Below are positions 1 through 8,809 of a DNA stretch of 64,000 nt, piece after piece; the first letter of the stretch is position 1, and the number at the start of each line of letters is the position of its first letter. The position numbers and the translations under genes were made by a program. The notes under the pieces are model-generated. The model saw only the letters and a list, made by a program, of their open reading frames with translations, was not told where the DNA came from and ran no database searches. Source of the stretch: an uncultured Acidimicrobiales bacterium (lineage in GTDB: Bacteria > Actinomycetota > Acidimicrobiia > Acidimicrobiales > Bin134); contig OX638344.1 of assembly GCA_951813555.1 (NCBI GenBank), positions 620,001 to 684,000 on the forward strand, written 5' to 3'.

Positions 1-1210
1 CGTAGTCGCAGTCGTTGGCCCAGGCCAGTGCGGTCTCTTCATCGGGCACCGACTGCACGGAGATGACCGGCCCGAATACCTCCTGCTGCACGATCTCCGA
101 CGCCTGGTCCACCCCGACCACCACAGATGGCTCGTAGAAGTACCCGGCGCCGTCGCGAGTGGCGCCTCCTACGGTGATCTCGGCACCGGCATCGACGGCC
201 CGGTCCACGAATCCCGACACCCGGTCCAGTTGGCCATCCGACACCAGTGGACCCATCTCGGTGTCCGCATCGGTGGGATCGCCGGTAACCACCGAGCCGA
301 CGGCATCGGTGAGCCGGGCCACAAAGTCGTCGTGCACCCAGGAACCGGCGATCACCCGACACGGCGCGGTGCAGTCCTGGCCGGTGTTGTAGAAGCTGTT
401 GTCCCGCAGATTGGCCACCACCGCTTCGATGTCGGCATCGTCGAAAACGATCACCGGGGCCTTGCCGCCCAGCTCGAGGTGAACCCGCTTGAGCGAATCC
501 GACGCATGCTTGGCCACCGACTTTCCGGCAGCCACCGATCCGGTGAGAGACACCATGGCCACATCGGGGTGCTCCACCAGCGCAACGCCGGCTGTCTCGC
601 CCCGGCCGCACACCACGTTGAAGACGCCGGGGGGAAGGACGCCGTCGAGCAGCTCGGCCAGCCGCAGGGTGGTATAGGGCGTGAGCTCGGAGGGCTTCAA
701 CACCACGGTGTTGCCCACGGCCAGTGGAGGGCCGAGCTTCCACGTCGCCATGAACAGCGGGTAGTTCCAAGGTGCGATCGAGCCCACCACCCCCAGTGGG
801 TCGCGGCGGACCATCGATGTGTAGCCCTCGAGATACTCTCCGGCCGCCTTTCCCTCCAAAAAGCGCCCCGCAGAGGCAAAGAACCGCCAGTTGTCGCACA
901 GCTGGTCCATCTCGAATTCGACGATCGACACCGGCTTGCCCACGTTTACGCACTCGAGCTGGGACAGCTCCTCCACGTTCTCCTCCACGATGTCGGCCAC
1001 CTGGTGGAGGATCTCGCTGCGCTCCCTCGGGGTCTTGGCCGACCACTCGGGGAAAGCCGCGGCGGCCGCTTTGACCGCGGTGTCCACATCGGCCGCCGAG
1101 CTGGAAGCCACCTCGCCGATCACCGATCCGGTGGCTGGATTCACCACCGGATCAGTGGCCCCGTCGACCGCGGGTCTGGTTTCTCCATTGATGTAGTTAT
1201 CAGTCAGCAT
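1..1210 (-). CDS. Aldehyde dehydrogenase, aminobutyraldehyde-type (3' end outside window)
   Basis: The reverse strand reads open from an ATG at 1208-1210 to the left edge, so the C-terminus is missing. The translation begins MLTDNYINGETRP and shows the ALDH landmarks: the APWNYPLFMATWKLGPPLA cofactor-binding stretch, KPSELTPYTT, LTGSVAAGK, the general-base glutamate in LELGGKAP, and a catalytic cysteine in TGQDCTAPC. ALDHs oxidise aldehydes to acids with NAD(P)+. The gene is divergent from a class III aminotransferase and lies beside potABCD and agmatinase, so 4-aminobutyraldehyde or a similar amine-derived aldehyde is the likely substrate (inference). The family is sure; the substrate is not. 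Confidence 0.9.
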   Translation of the reverse strand, partial: MLTDNYINGETRPAVDGATDPVVNPATGSVIGEVASSSAADVDTAVKAAAAAFPEWSAKTPRERSEILHQVADIVEENVEELSQLECVNVGKPVSIVEFEMDQLCDNWRFFASAGRFLEGKAAGEYLEGYTSMVRRDPLGVVGSIAPWNYPLFMATWKLGPPLAVGNTVVLKPSELTPYTTLRLAELLDGVLPPGVFNVVCGRGETAGVALVEHPDVAMVSLTGSVAAGKSVAKHASDSLKRVHLELGGKAPVIVFDDADIEAVVANLRDNSFYNTGQDCTAPCRVIAGSWVHDDFVARLTDAVGSVVTGDPTDADTEMGPLVSDGQLDRVSGFVDRAVDAGAEITVGGATRDGAGYFYEPSVVVGVDQASEIVQQEVFGPVISVQSVPDEETALAWANDCDY

Positions 1211-1285
1211 GATTCCGCTGCCCCCGTTCTGTTCATCCCCTCACTCATATTGCAGCACCAAACCCGCACAATCAAGCCCCGTTTT

Positions 1286-1330
1286 GACAAAAACTAGTTG
1301 TCGTTTCGCAATTGACAACCGAATCGGTTG
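1286..1330. promoter_or_regulatory. Divergent operator region with nested inverted repeats
   Basis: Between the divergent dehydrogenase (start 1210) and aminotransferase (start 1391) are three TTGTC/GACAA half sites: GACAA at 1286-1290, GTTGTC at 1297-1302 and GACAAC at 1314-1319. They are followed by a perfect 15-base inverted repeat, CAACCGA-A-TCGGTTG, at 1316-1330. A TATAGT at 1344-1349 could be the -10 box of the aminotransferase operon. The Lrp/AsnC protein encoded in that operon is the obvious candidate to bind here, which is inference from position. Confidence 0.5.
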
Positions 1331-1390
1331 CGCAAGTGGCCATTATAGTGTTAAATCAGTACTTACCGAACGGAGCGGGGGGCGCCATCG

Positions 1391-2755
1391 ATGCAGCACG
1401 ACGAATTGGTCGCATTGGCCGAACGCCACTTGTGGGGCCACTTCAGCAGCCTCGGCAGCGCGGTCGATGGCATGCGCATCATGGAGCGAGGTGACGGCTG
1501 CTACGTATGGGACGCCAAAGGCAGCAAATACCTTGACGGATTGGCCGGGCTGTTCGTCTCCCAGGTGGGCCACGGGCGCGAGGAGCTGGCCGAAGCCGCC
1601 GGGCGCCAGGCCTCCCAACTGGGCTACTTCCCGATCTGGACCTACGCCCATCCCGGTGCCGTCGAGCTAGCCGTCCGCCTGGCCTCATTCACCCCCGGCG
1701 ATCTCAACCGGGTGTTCTTTACCAGCGGCGGCTCGGAGGCGGTGGAGTCGGCCTGGAAGCTCGCTCGCCAGTACTTCAAGGTGACCGGTCAGCCCGAGCG
1801 GCACAAAGTGGTGAGCCGTGATCTCTCGTACCACGGCACTTCAATGGGCGCTTTGTCGATCACCGGGCTGAATGCCATACGCGAGCCCTTCGAGCCCCTC
1901 GTGCCCGGCGCGTCCCATGCGGCCAACACCAACCGCTACCGCTGCCCGCTGTGCACCGGCTGCGACGCCTGCACGTTGGCCTGTGCCGACGATATCGAGC
2001 AGGCCATCTTGCGGGCCGGGCCCGAGACGGTGGCCGCGGTGTTTGTCGAGCCGGTCCAGAACGCTGGTGGGTGCTTCGTGCCTCCCGACGGGTATTTCGC
2101 CCGACTCCGCGAGATCTGCGATCGCCACGGGGTCCTGCTGGTTTCCGACGAGGTCATCTGCGCCTTCGGCCGGCTGGGCAGCATGTTCGGCTCGGAGAGG
2201 TTCGACTACGTCCCCGACATCATCACGTGCGCCAAGGGGTTGACATCGGGCTATGCCCCGTTAGGGGCCATGATCGCCAGCGATCGTCTGGCCGAGCCGT
2301 TCGTGGGCACCGACGAGTCGTTCCTGCACGGGTTTACCTTCGCCGGACATCCGGTGAGCTGCGCGGTGGCCATGGCCAACCTCGACGTCTTCGAGAAAGA
2401 ACAGCTCCTCGACCATGTGATGGCCAACGAGGATGCCTTCCGGGGTGCCCTCGAAGACCTGCGCGATCTTCCGATCGTCGGCGAGGTTCGGGGCATGGGC
2501 TACTTCTACGGCATCGAGCTGGTAAAGGACCGGGACACCAAGGAATCGTTCACCATGGAGGAATCGGAGTCGCTGTTGCGGGGTTTTCTCACCAACCGCC
2601 TCCTCGATTTGGGCTTGATCTGCCGGGCCGATGATCGGGGTGAGCCGGTTATCCAGCTCTCTCCGCCGCTGATTGCCGGTCCTGACGAGTTCGACCGCAT
2701 CAACCAGATCCTGCGAATCGCCCTCACCGAGGCCCAAGGACGATTCAGCCGATGA
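1391..2755 (+). CDS. Class III aminotransferase with a cysteine-cluster insertion
   Basis: 454 aa PLP-dependent fold-type I aminotransferase of the omega-amino/putrescine type. Visible are TSGGSEAVESAWKLAR (phosphate binding), SYHGTSMGA, VSDEVICAFGR with Asp253, and DIITCAKGLTSGYAPLGA with the Schiff-base Lys282. It would move the amino group of a diamine or beta-alanine-like amine to a keto acid; the neighbouring dehydrogenase could then oxidise the aldehyde. Residues 185-198 hold five cysteines (C185, C188, C191, C194, C198), an unusual insertion. The ATG at 1391 follows a GGAG-rich stretch and the gene overlaps the Lrp gene by ATGA. Exact substrate unknown. Confidence 0.88.
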   Translation: MQHDELVALAERHLWGHFSSLGSAVDGMRIMERGDGCYVWDAKGSKYLDGLAGLFVSQVGHGREELAEAAGRQASQLGYFPIWTYAHPGAVELAVRLASFTPGDLNRVFFTSGGSEAVESAWKLARQYFKVTGQPERHKVVSRDLSYHGTSMGALSITGLNAIREPFEPLVPGASHAANTNRYRCPLCTGCDACTLACADDIEQAILRAGPETVAAVFVEPVQNAGGCFVPPDGYFARLREICDRHGVLLVSDEVICAFGRLGSMFGSERFDYVPDIITCAKGLTSGYAPLGAMIASDRLAEPFVGTDESFLHGFTFAGHPVSCAVAMANLDVFEKEQLLDHVMANEDAFRGALEDLRDLPIVGEVRGMGYFYGIELVKDRDTKESFTMEESESLLRGFLTNRLLDLGLICRADDRGEPVIQLSPPLIAGPDEFDRINQILRIALTEAQGRFSR

Positions 2756-3210
2756 CCGCCGTCTTCGACCTCGACGATATCGACAAGGCCATTATCCGTG
2801 AGCTGCAAATCGACGGTCGTCTGCCCCTCGCCCAAATCGCGCCGATTGTCGGGCTGTCCCAAGCCGCCACCCGCCAACGGGTGAACCGGCTGATAGAGAA
2901 GGGGGTTATCCAAGTGGTGGCGGTAACCGACCCGGTGGCGCTGGGCTTGGGCTACCAGGCGCTGGTGGGGGTCACCGTGTCGGGTGATGCCCGGCGCGTG
3001 GCTGACGCCATCGCCGAGATCGACGAGGCCGATTACGTGATCATCGTGGCCGGGCGGTTCGACATCATCACTGAGATCGTGTGCTCCAACAGCGATGCCT
3101 TCATGTCGGTGGTCAACGACCGCATCCGGGCCATTCCCGGCGTGGTCACACTCGAAACGCTGAACTACCTGCGGTTGGTCAAGCAGACCTATAGCTGGGG
3201 CACGGGATGA
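2752..3210 (+). CDS. Lrp/AsnC family transcriptional regulator
   Basis: 152 aa with the usual two-part layout: an N-terminal winged HTH (DDIDKAIIRELQIDGRLP, then GLSQAATRQRVNRLIEKGVI, residues about 4-50) and a C-terminal RAM ligand-binding domain (about 62-150). Lrp proteins sense amino acids or related amines and act as local or global switches. It sits inside the polyamine operon, overlapping the aminotransferase and potA genes by 4 bases each, so it probably autoregulates and controls uptake and breakdown of amines. The repeats at 1286-1330 are its likely target. Confidence 0.9.
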   Translation: MTAVFDLDDIDKAIIRELQIDGRLPLAQIAPIVGLSQAATRQRVNRLIEKGVIQVVAVTDPVALGLGYQALVGVTVSGDARRVADAIAEIDEADYVIIVAGRFDIITEIVCSNSDAFMSVVNDRIRAIPGVVTLETLNYLRLVKQTYSWGTG

Positions 3211-4304
3211 TGGGCGACGGGGGGAACGATCAGGTGAGCGACCAAGTTGCAGCAGTAGAGCTTACGGCTATCACGAAGCGGTTCGGTTCTGTGGTCGCGG
3301 TCGACAACGTGGATTTGAAGATCGCCGACGGCGAGTTCTTCGCCTTGCTGGGGCCGTCGGGATGCGGCAAGACCACAACCCTGCGCATGATCGCCGGACT
3401 GGAGTTGCCTTCCGAGGGCAGCCTCAAGATCTTCGGCGACGAGGCCGGCACGCTGCCCCCAAACAAGCGTCCGGTCAACACTGTTTTCCAGGACTATGCC
3501 CTTTTCCCCCACATGACGGTGGAGGTCAACGTGGCGTTCGGGCTCAAGATGCAGCGAGTCCCCAAGGTTGAGATCGCCGACCGGGTGGGAGAGGCCATCA
3601 GCCTGGTTCGTCTGGAAGGATTGGAGCAGCGCCGTTCCCAGCAGCTGTCGGGGGGTCAGCGCCAGCGGGTTGCGCTGGCCCGGGCGCTGGTCAACCGGCC
3701 CAAGGTGCTGCTGCTCGACGAGCCGCTGGGCGCCCTTGATCTCAAGCTGCGCCAAGAAATGCAAGGTGAGCTCAAGGCGCTTCAGCGCGAGGTGGGCATC
3801 ACCTTCGTGTTCGTCACCCATGATCAGGAAGAGGCCCTGACCATGGCCGACCGGATCGGGGTGTTGAACGAGGGCGAGCTCCTCCAGGTGGGTACACCAG
3901 CGGAGATCTACGAGCACCCGGTCAACCGCTTCGTGGCCAACTTCATCGGCCAGACCAATCTGCTGGACGCCACCGTGGTGTCGAACGACACGGTGTGTTT
4001 GGCCAACGGGGTCCACATCCCCGGGAAGTCGGATCTTGGCGTCGGCTCCCGGGTAGCGGTGTGCCTGCGACCCGAGCGGGCAGAAATGCAGCGGCCCGAC
4101 GAGGTGCCCGCTGATCATCAATCGGTCGTCGGGCGCTTGGAGAGCGTGACCTACCTGGGCAATGCACTGGTGTACACGGTGGTGCTCGACTGGGCTCGCC
4201 TCGAGGTCCGGCGAGAGAATCAGCCGGGCGGCTACCGACCCTATGTCGGAGAAGAAGTCGCGGTGTCGTGGACACTCGACGCGATTTCGGTAGTGCGGGC
4301 ATGA
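3207..4304 (+). CDS. potA: Spermidine/putrescine ABC transporter ATPase PotA
   Basis: 365 aa cytoplasmic ATPase. Walker A GPSGCGKTT at about residues 50-58, Q-loop FQDYALFPHMTV, signature LSGGQRQRVALARAL, Walker B VLLLDEPLGALD and the switch histidine in THDQEEAL are intact. A C-terminal TOBE-like regulatory domain follows (about 285-365). It powers the permease pair encoded immediately downstream. Two start codons lie close together (ATG 3207, ATG 3210), plus a GTG at 3234. The gene overlaps the Lrp gene and potB by 4 bases each, so translation is coupled. Confidence 0.93.
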   Translation: MMGDGGNDQVSDQVAAVELTAITKRFGSVVAVDNVDLKIADGEFFALLGPSGCGKTTTLRMIAGLELPSEGSLKIFGDEAGTLPPNKRPVNTVFQDYALFPHMTVEVNVAFGLKMQRVPKVEIADRVGEAISLVRLEGLEQRRSQQLSGGQRQRVALARALVNRPKVLLLDEPLGALDLKLRQEMQGELKALQREVGITFVFVTHDQEEALTMADRIGVLNEGELLQVGTPAEIYEHPVNRFVANFIGQTNLLDATVVSNDTVCLANGVHIPGKSDLGVGSRVAVCLRPERAEMQRPDEVPADHQSVVGRLESVTYLGNALVYTVVLDWARLEVRRENQPGGYRPYVGEEVAVSWTLDAISVVRA

Positions 4305-5209
4305 CAAGGGCCGCCGTCCGGCCCGAGGAGCAAGAGGCCGCCGCCGCCACTCCTGAGTACGAGAAGGCCGCCAATCGGGCCGCGTCCCGGCGGGGCCTTC
4401 TGCTCTCGCTTCCGGCCTACGCCTATCTAGTGCTGTTCTTCGCCGTCCCGCTCGGGATCGTGATGATCTACTCGTTCGCCACCCGAAACCGGTTCGGCGG
4501 AACCGACCTCTCGGGTTGGAACCTAGAGGCCTATCGCAAGCTGGGCGAGCCCATCGTTCGAGACATCCTGTTCCGGTCGCTGTGGTTGGCCATCCTCACC
4601 ACGCTGATCTGTTTGGCGGTGTCGTATCCGTTCGCCTACTTCATGGCCACCCGCACCCCCCTGCTCCGCAACGTGATGCTCGTCTTCGTGATGATCCCGT
4701 TCTGGACCAACTTCTTGGTGCGCAACTACGCCTGGCGGGTGTTGTTGGGCAACGACGGCCTGTTCACCAACATTACTGAGGCCATCGGTTTGGGAGAAAG
4801 GGAGTTGCTCTTCACTACCTCCGCAGTGGTAATCGGGCTGGTCTACGGCTCCTTGCCGTTCATGGTGCTGCCCTTGTATGCGTCGATCGAGCGGATCGAC
4901 CTCAGCTTGGTCGAGGCCAGCCGCGACCTCTACGCCTCGGGCTTCCAGACGTTCCGGCGGATTCTGTTCCCGCTTTCGATGCCGGGGGTGATTGCCGGGT
5001 CGATCCTGGTGTTCGTACCCAGTCTCGGTGCGTATGTGACCCCGGAGATCCTGGGCGGGGCCAAGACCACCCTGCTTGGCTCTTACATAGTCACCCAATT
5101 CCTGACCGCGAGGAATTGGCCGGTGGGGGCGTCGCTCTCATTCGTGCTGATGGCGGTGATGCTGGTCGCCACCGTGGTGTACTTCCGCACAGGGGGCAGG
5201 AACCTGTGA
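4301..5209 (+). CDS. potB: Spermidine/putrescine ABC transporter permease PotB
   Basis: 302 aa inner-membrane permease starting at the ATG that overlaps the potA stop (ATGA). A short Glu/Ala-rich cytoplasmic tail precedes the first membrane segment (SLPAYAYLVLFFAVPLGIVMI), and five further hydrophobic segments follow. The EAA loop that contacts the ATPase is visible as VEASRDLYASGFQTFRRILF with the trailing P-x-x-x-P-G (PLSMPGVIAG). An upstream in-frame ATG at 4268 would lie inside potA and is not preferred. It forms the channel with PotC. Confidence 0.92.
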   Translation: MTRAAVRPEEQEAAAATPEYEKAANRAASRRGLLLSLPAYAYLVLFFAVPLGIVMIYSFATRNRFGGTDLSGWNLEAYRKLGEPIVRDILFRSLWLAILTTLICLAVSYPFAYFMATRTPLLRNVMLVFVMIPFWTNFLVRNYAWRVLLGNDGLFTNITEAIGLGERELLFTTSAVVIGLVYGSLPFMVLPLYASIERIDLSLVEASRDLYASGFQTFRRILFPLSMPGVIAGSILVFVPSLGAYVTPEILGGAKTTLLGSYIVTQFLTARNWPVGASLSFVLMAVMLVATVVYFRTGGRNL

Positions 5210-6111
5210 GCAGCACCGTCCAGCCCCGGGGTACCACCAAGATCGCGCTGTCGGTCCATTCCTGGCTGGTCTATATCTTCTTTTTCGCCCCGATCTTCGT
5301 GCTGATCGTGTTCTCATTCAGCGACGATCGCAACGTGGGCCGGTGGGGCGGTTTCACACTGGAGTGGTACCAGGGCTTCTTCGACCATAGCCAGATCCAG
5401 AGCGCGGTGTGGGTGTCGGTCCGGGTGGCCCTGCTTTCCACGGTCATCTCGGTGGTGCTCGGCACGCTGGCCGCCCTGGCCCTGGAGCGCTTCAAATTCC
5501 GGGGTCGCCAGGTGTTCGACGCCCTGCTCTATCTCCCGATCATCATCCCCGACGTGACCATGGCAGTGATGATGCTGCTGTTTTTCGCCGAGTTCTTCGA
5601 ACTGCTCGAAGCCTGGTTCAACCTTGACTGGCAGAAGGGGTTCGGCTCCATCACCATCAGCCACATCGCCTTCAACATCAGCTTCGTGTCCGTAGTGGTG
5701 CGGGCTCGACTGGCGGGGATGAGCGAGGTATTGGAGGAGGCCGCCCTCGACCTATACGCCACGCGGTGGAAGACGTTCCGCTATGTGACCTTCCCCCAGA
5801 TCATGCCCGGCGTGGCAGGCGGAGCGCTGTTGGCCCTCACCCTGTCACTCGACGACGTGGTCGTTACCCAGTTCGCGGCCGGCCCGGGCGCCACCACCCT
5901 GCCGGTATTCGTGTTCGGCCTCATCCGCCGGGGAGTCACACCACTGATCAACGCCACCTCGGTGCTCATGCTGGCCGCATCGGTCTTCCTCGTCGCCCTG
6001 TCGCTGGCGTTCCAGCAGTTCAGCGGACGCGGCGGGCGCCCCTTGCTGCGCGGCGCGAGGGAAGCCGTGTCCACTCCCAACAACCAAATCAAAAAGGAGA
6101 TATACCAATGA
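5206..6111 (+). CDS. potC: Spermidine/putrescine ABC transporter permease PotC
   Basis: 301 aa permease starting at a GTG that overlaps the potB stop (GTGA). The first membrane segment is HSWLVYIFFFAPIFVLIVFS; the EAA loop reads LEEAALDLYATRWKTFRYVT followed by FPQIMPGVAGG. The ALTLSLDDVVVTQFAAGPG stretch is typical of PotC. A longer reading frame beginning at 5116 would run through potB and is rejected. The stop overlaps the potD start by ATGA, so the four transporter genes are translationally coupled. Confidence 0.92.
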   Translation: MSSTVQPRGTTKIALSVHSWLVYIFFFAPIFVLIVFSFSDDRNVGRWGGFTLEWYQGFFDHSQIQSAVWVSVRVALLSTVISVVLGTLAALALERFKFRGRQVFDALLYLPIIIPDVTMAVMMLLFFAEFFELLEAWFNLDWQKGFGSITISHIAFNISFVSVVVRARLAGMSEVLEEAALDLYATRWKTFRYVTFPQIMPGVAGGALLALTLSLDDVVVTQFAAGPGATTLPVFVFGLIRRGVTPLINATSVLMLAASVFLVALSLAFQQFSGRGGRPLLRGAREAVSTPNNQIKKEIYQ

Positions 6112-7211
6112 AAAGCCAAAAACTGTTCTGGCTGTTCTGCGTGCTGTTGGCCTTCGCTCTGGTAGCCGCAGCGTGTGGTAACGACGACGATGACGGAGGT
6201 GAAATCGCCGATTGCGAAGTCAATCAGACCGACGGCAACCTCAATATCTTCAACTGGGCCGAGTACATCGATGAGGAACAGCTTGCCGAATTCTCACAGG
6301 AGTTCGACGTGAGCGTCACGATGGACGTCTACGACTCCAACGAGGCCATGCAGTCGATCGTGGGCGCCGGCAACTCGGGCTACGACCTGATCGTACCGTC
6401 GGACTACATGGTGGCCATCCTCATCGCCGGCGGGTCCATCCAGCCGCTGAATATGGACGCCATTCCCAACATTGCGAATATCTCGAGCGATTTCCGGAAC
6501 CTGATCTACGACCCAGCGGGCGACTATTCGGTTCCCTACCAGTGGGGCACCACCGGCATCGCGGTGGACACCGAGGTATTGGGCACCGACTTCCCCCGCT
6601 CTTGGGGTCTGATCTTCGATCCGGCCATCGCCGACCAGCACAGCGGCTCGATCTCGCTGCTCAACGATCCTCGGGAGACGATCGGCGCGGCCCTCATGTA
6701 CTTGGGCTACTCGCTGAACTCCACTGATGAGGACGAGCTGCAAGAAGCCACCGATCTGGTGGCCAGCAGCCGCGACCGCCTGGCCGCATTCGACACCGAC
6801 TCGGCCGACGAATTCCTCACCACCGGTGAGACGGTGATCGCGCATGGCTACTCGGGTGACATGTTCACCCAGTTCCAGGAGACTGAGGACCCGTCGCGCT
6901 ACGTGTACTTCGTGCCCGAGGAGGGCGGCACCCGCTGGATTGACAATATGGCTATACCGTTCGACGCCGGCAGCCCCTGTACTGCCCACACATTCATCAA
7001 TTGGCTGCTCGGCCCCGAGCAGGGCGCCGCCTTGTCGAACTGGAACTACTACTCCACCCCCAACGCAGCCGCATTCGACGGACTCAACGAGGACCTCCAA
7101 GACTTCCTCAGCACGCCTGGGGTGGCCCCGCTGGAGCTCCTGGAAGAGATCTACGACACCGGCGACTTCGAGGTGAATTACTCCGACGCCTTCATCGAGG
7201 CCAAGGGCTAG
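6108..7211 (+). CDS. potD: Polyamine-binding lipoprotein PotD
   Basis: 367 aa substrate-binding lipoprotein. The leader MKSQKLFWLFCVLLAFALVA ends in the lipobox AAACG at about residues 20-24, so it should be lipid-anchored outside the membrane. The mature part has PotD/PotF features: NIFNWAEYIDEEQLAEF, YDLIVPSDYMVAILI, VPYQWGTTGIAVD and the aromatic and acidic positions that bind polyamines. A strong ribosome site (AAGGAG at about 6094-6099) precedes the ATG. It delivers polyamines to PotBC. Confidence 0.92.
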   Translation: MKSQKLFWLFCVLLAFALVAAACGNDDDDGGEIADCEVNQTDGNLNIFNWAEYIDEEQLAEFSQEFDVSVTMDVYDSNEAMQSIVGAGNSGYDLIVPSDYMVAILIAGGSIQPLNMDAIPNIANISSDFRNLIYDPAGDYSVPYQWGTTGIAVDTEVLGTDFPRSWGLIFDPAIADQHSGSISLLNDPRETIGAALMYLGYSLNSTDEDELQEATDLVASSRDRLAAFDTDSADEFLTTGETVIAHGYSGDMFTQFQETEDPSRYVYFVPEEGGTRWIDNMAIPFDAGSPCTAHTFINWLLGPEQGAALSNWNYYSTPNAAAFDGLNEDLQDFLSTPGVAPLELLEEIYDTGDFEVNYSDAFIEAKG

Positions 7212-7237
7212 TCGCCGCAATCCAGTAGGGACCCAGG

Positions 7238-8188
7238 GTGGCAGACTTGCCTGAACCCCTCGGGGGCAATCAGATGCCCCGCTTCGCGGGCATCGCCACC
7301 TTCATGCGGCTTCCCGGCCGGTCGGCGGCGGCTGACCTCGATGTCGCCGTCGTGGGCGTGCCGATCGACATCGGCACGTCCAACCGGCCGGGAGCCCGCT
7401 TCGGCCCCCGGGGAATCCGCAATGAATCAGTGTTGATCCGCCCCTACAACATGGCGACCCGGGCCGCACCGTTCGACAGCATGAGCATCGACGACATCGG
7501 CGATGTGGCCACCAACCCGTACAACCTGGCCGACGCCGTGGACCGCATCGAGGGCTTCTACGACGATCTGCTCCAGCACGATCTGGTCACCGTGTCGATG
7601 GGGGGCGACCACACCATCGCTCTGCCAATAATGCGGGCCATGCGGCGCAAGCACGGTCCCCTGGGGCTGATCCACGTGGACGCTCACACCGATGTCAACG
7701 AACACATGTTCGGCGAGGCCATCGCCCACGGCACACCGTTTCGCCGGGCGGTGGAGGAAGGGCTGCTCGACACCCATCGAGTAGCCCAGATCGGGGTGCG
7801 GGGCACCGGCTACGCCGCCGATGATTTCGACTGGTCGCGTGAGCAGGGCTTCCGGGTGGTGCCGGTAGAGGCGTGCTGGAACCGGTCGCTCGAGCCGCTC
7901 ATGGCCGAGGTGCGCCAAGAGGTGGGCGGCGGGCCGGTGTACATGAGCTTCGACATCGACGCCCTCGACCCCGCCTTCGCCCCCGGGACCGGCACCCCCG
8001 AGATCGGCGGCCTGACCGCTCCCCAGGCACTAGAGATCATCCGGGGCTGTCAGGGCCTCGACCTGGTCGGATGCGACCTGGTGGAAGTAGCCCCCATCTA
8101 CGACCCCACCGGCGCCACCGCCCTCACCGCCGCCAACCTGCTGTTCGAAATGCTCTGTGTGCTGCCGGGGGTGAATTACTCGGACTGA
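7238..8188 (+). CDS. speB: Agmatinase-type ureohydrolase SpeB
   Basis: 316 aa arginase-fold enzyme that would hydrolyse agmatine to putrescine and urea in the cytoplasm. The binuclear manganese ligands are visible in MGGDHTIALP, IHVDAHTDVN and SFDIDALDP, and HGTPFRRAVEEG is the substrate loop typical of agmatinases rather than arginases. The start is a GTG 26 bases after potD. Guanidinobutyrase or another guanidino hydrolase cannot be excluded, but the potABCD context favours agmatine. Confidence 0.85.
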   Translation: MADLPEPLGGNQMPRFAGIATFMRLPGRSAAADLDVAVVGVPIDIGTSNRPGARFGPRGIRNESVLIRPYNMATRAAPFDSMSIDDIGDVATNPYNLADAVDRIEGFYDDLLQHDLVTVSMGGDHTIALPIMRAMRRKHGPLGLIHVDAHTDVNEHMFGEAIAHGTPFRRAVEEGLLDTHRVAQIGVRGTGYAADDFDWSREQGFRVVPVEACWNRSLEPLMAEVRQEVGGGPVYMSFDIDALDPAFAPGTGTPEIGGLTAPQALEIIRGCQGLDLVGCDLVEVAPIYDPTGATALTAANLLFEMLCVLPGVNYSD

Positions 8189-8198
8189 TTGGAGCCCC

Positions 8199-8710
8199 CT
8201 ACGGGGTGCTGGCCAGCGGGGCGGTGAAGGTGGTGGTCTCGGTGCCGTTGACGAAAACCCGGTAGGTCTGGCCTGGGGAGAGGGCTTCGCCGAAGCGGAT
8301 TACCTCTTCAACCGTGCCCCTTTCTGCGTCACAGTCGATGGCCCATGGGGTGGGGGGCGGCACGGTGAGGGTGATGGTGGCGTAGATGTCGGACCCGTCG
8401 ATTTCGAACGACTGGCTGCCCCGGCGGACGCAGTTCTCAACGGTGGACTGGTAGTGGTCCACCAGGATTAGGTAACGGTGCCGGTGACTGAGGCGTTGGC
8501 ATCGGGATCGGCTGTGGGGGTGGAGGCGGCGGTTGCCGTCGTAGTCGGCTGGGAGAACTCGGGGACAGTGCCGGTGGCGGTCGGACCCGTCTGCGCCCCT
8601 ACTACAGTGACCGGCTCCTCGTTGGAGCCGCTACCGCACCCGGTGGCGACCAGCAGAGTCAACCCAACGCCGACGGTGATGAGCAGCTTGATGGTCCTTC
8701 TGGATTTCAT
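8199..8710 (-). pseudogene. Small lipoprotein interrupted by a frameshift
   Basis: Two reverse-strand reading frames form one probable gene. Frame 1 (8710 to 8468, 80 aa) has a signal sequence with lipobox LVATGCG and a Thr/Ala-rich linker, then stops at TAA. Frame 2 (from about 8467 to 8199) continues with LVDHYQSTVENC and a beta-rich domain. One extra C near 8466-8472 would restore SVTGTVTLILVDHYQS as a continuous strand. It is either a real single-base deletion or a sequencing error. The downstream part could otherwise start at 8462 as a separate 87 aa protein. Function unknown; convergent with speB. Confidence 0.6.
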
Positions 8711-8809
8711 CGGCGAACCTCGCTCCTGTGATGGTCTACGGCCGGGCCATGGCCTCCAATGTCGACCTCACCGGATAAGACGAGGCTATGGCCGGTCAGG
8801 TTTCCGTGA

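Noticed and set aside
230..1297. 355-codon forward frame opposite the left-edge aldehyde dehydrogenase.
   Set aside because: The reverse strand encodes a full set of ALDH motifs; the forward frame has none.
1313..1349. TTGACA followed by TATAGT as the promoter of the aminotransferase gene.
   Set aside because: The spacing is about 26 bases, too long for a sigma-70 promoter; only the -10 box is retained as possible.
3189..4307. 372-codon reverse frame over potA.
   Set aside because: It mirrors potA exactly, and PotA has all ATPase motifs.
6091..6110. The ribosome site before potD (AAGGAGATATACC) resembles that of common expression vectors.
   Set aside because: It is a short, chemically sensible Shine-Dalgarno in natural context with potC reading through it; no other vector sequence is present.
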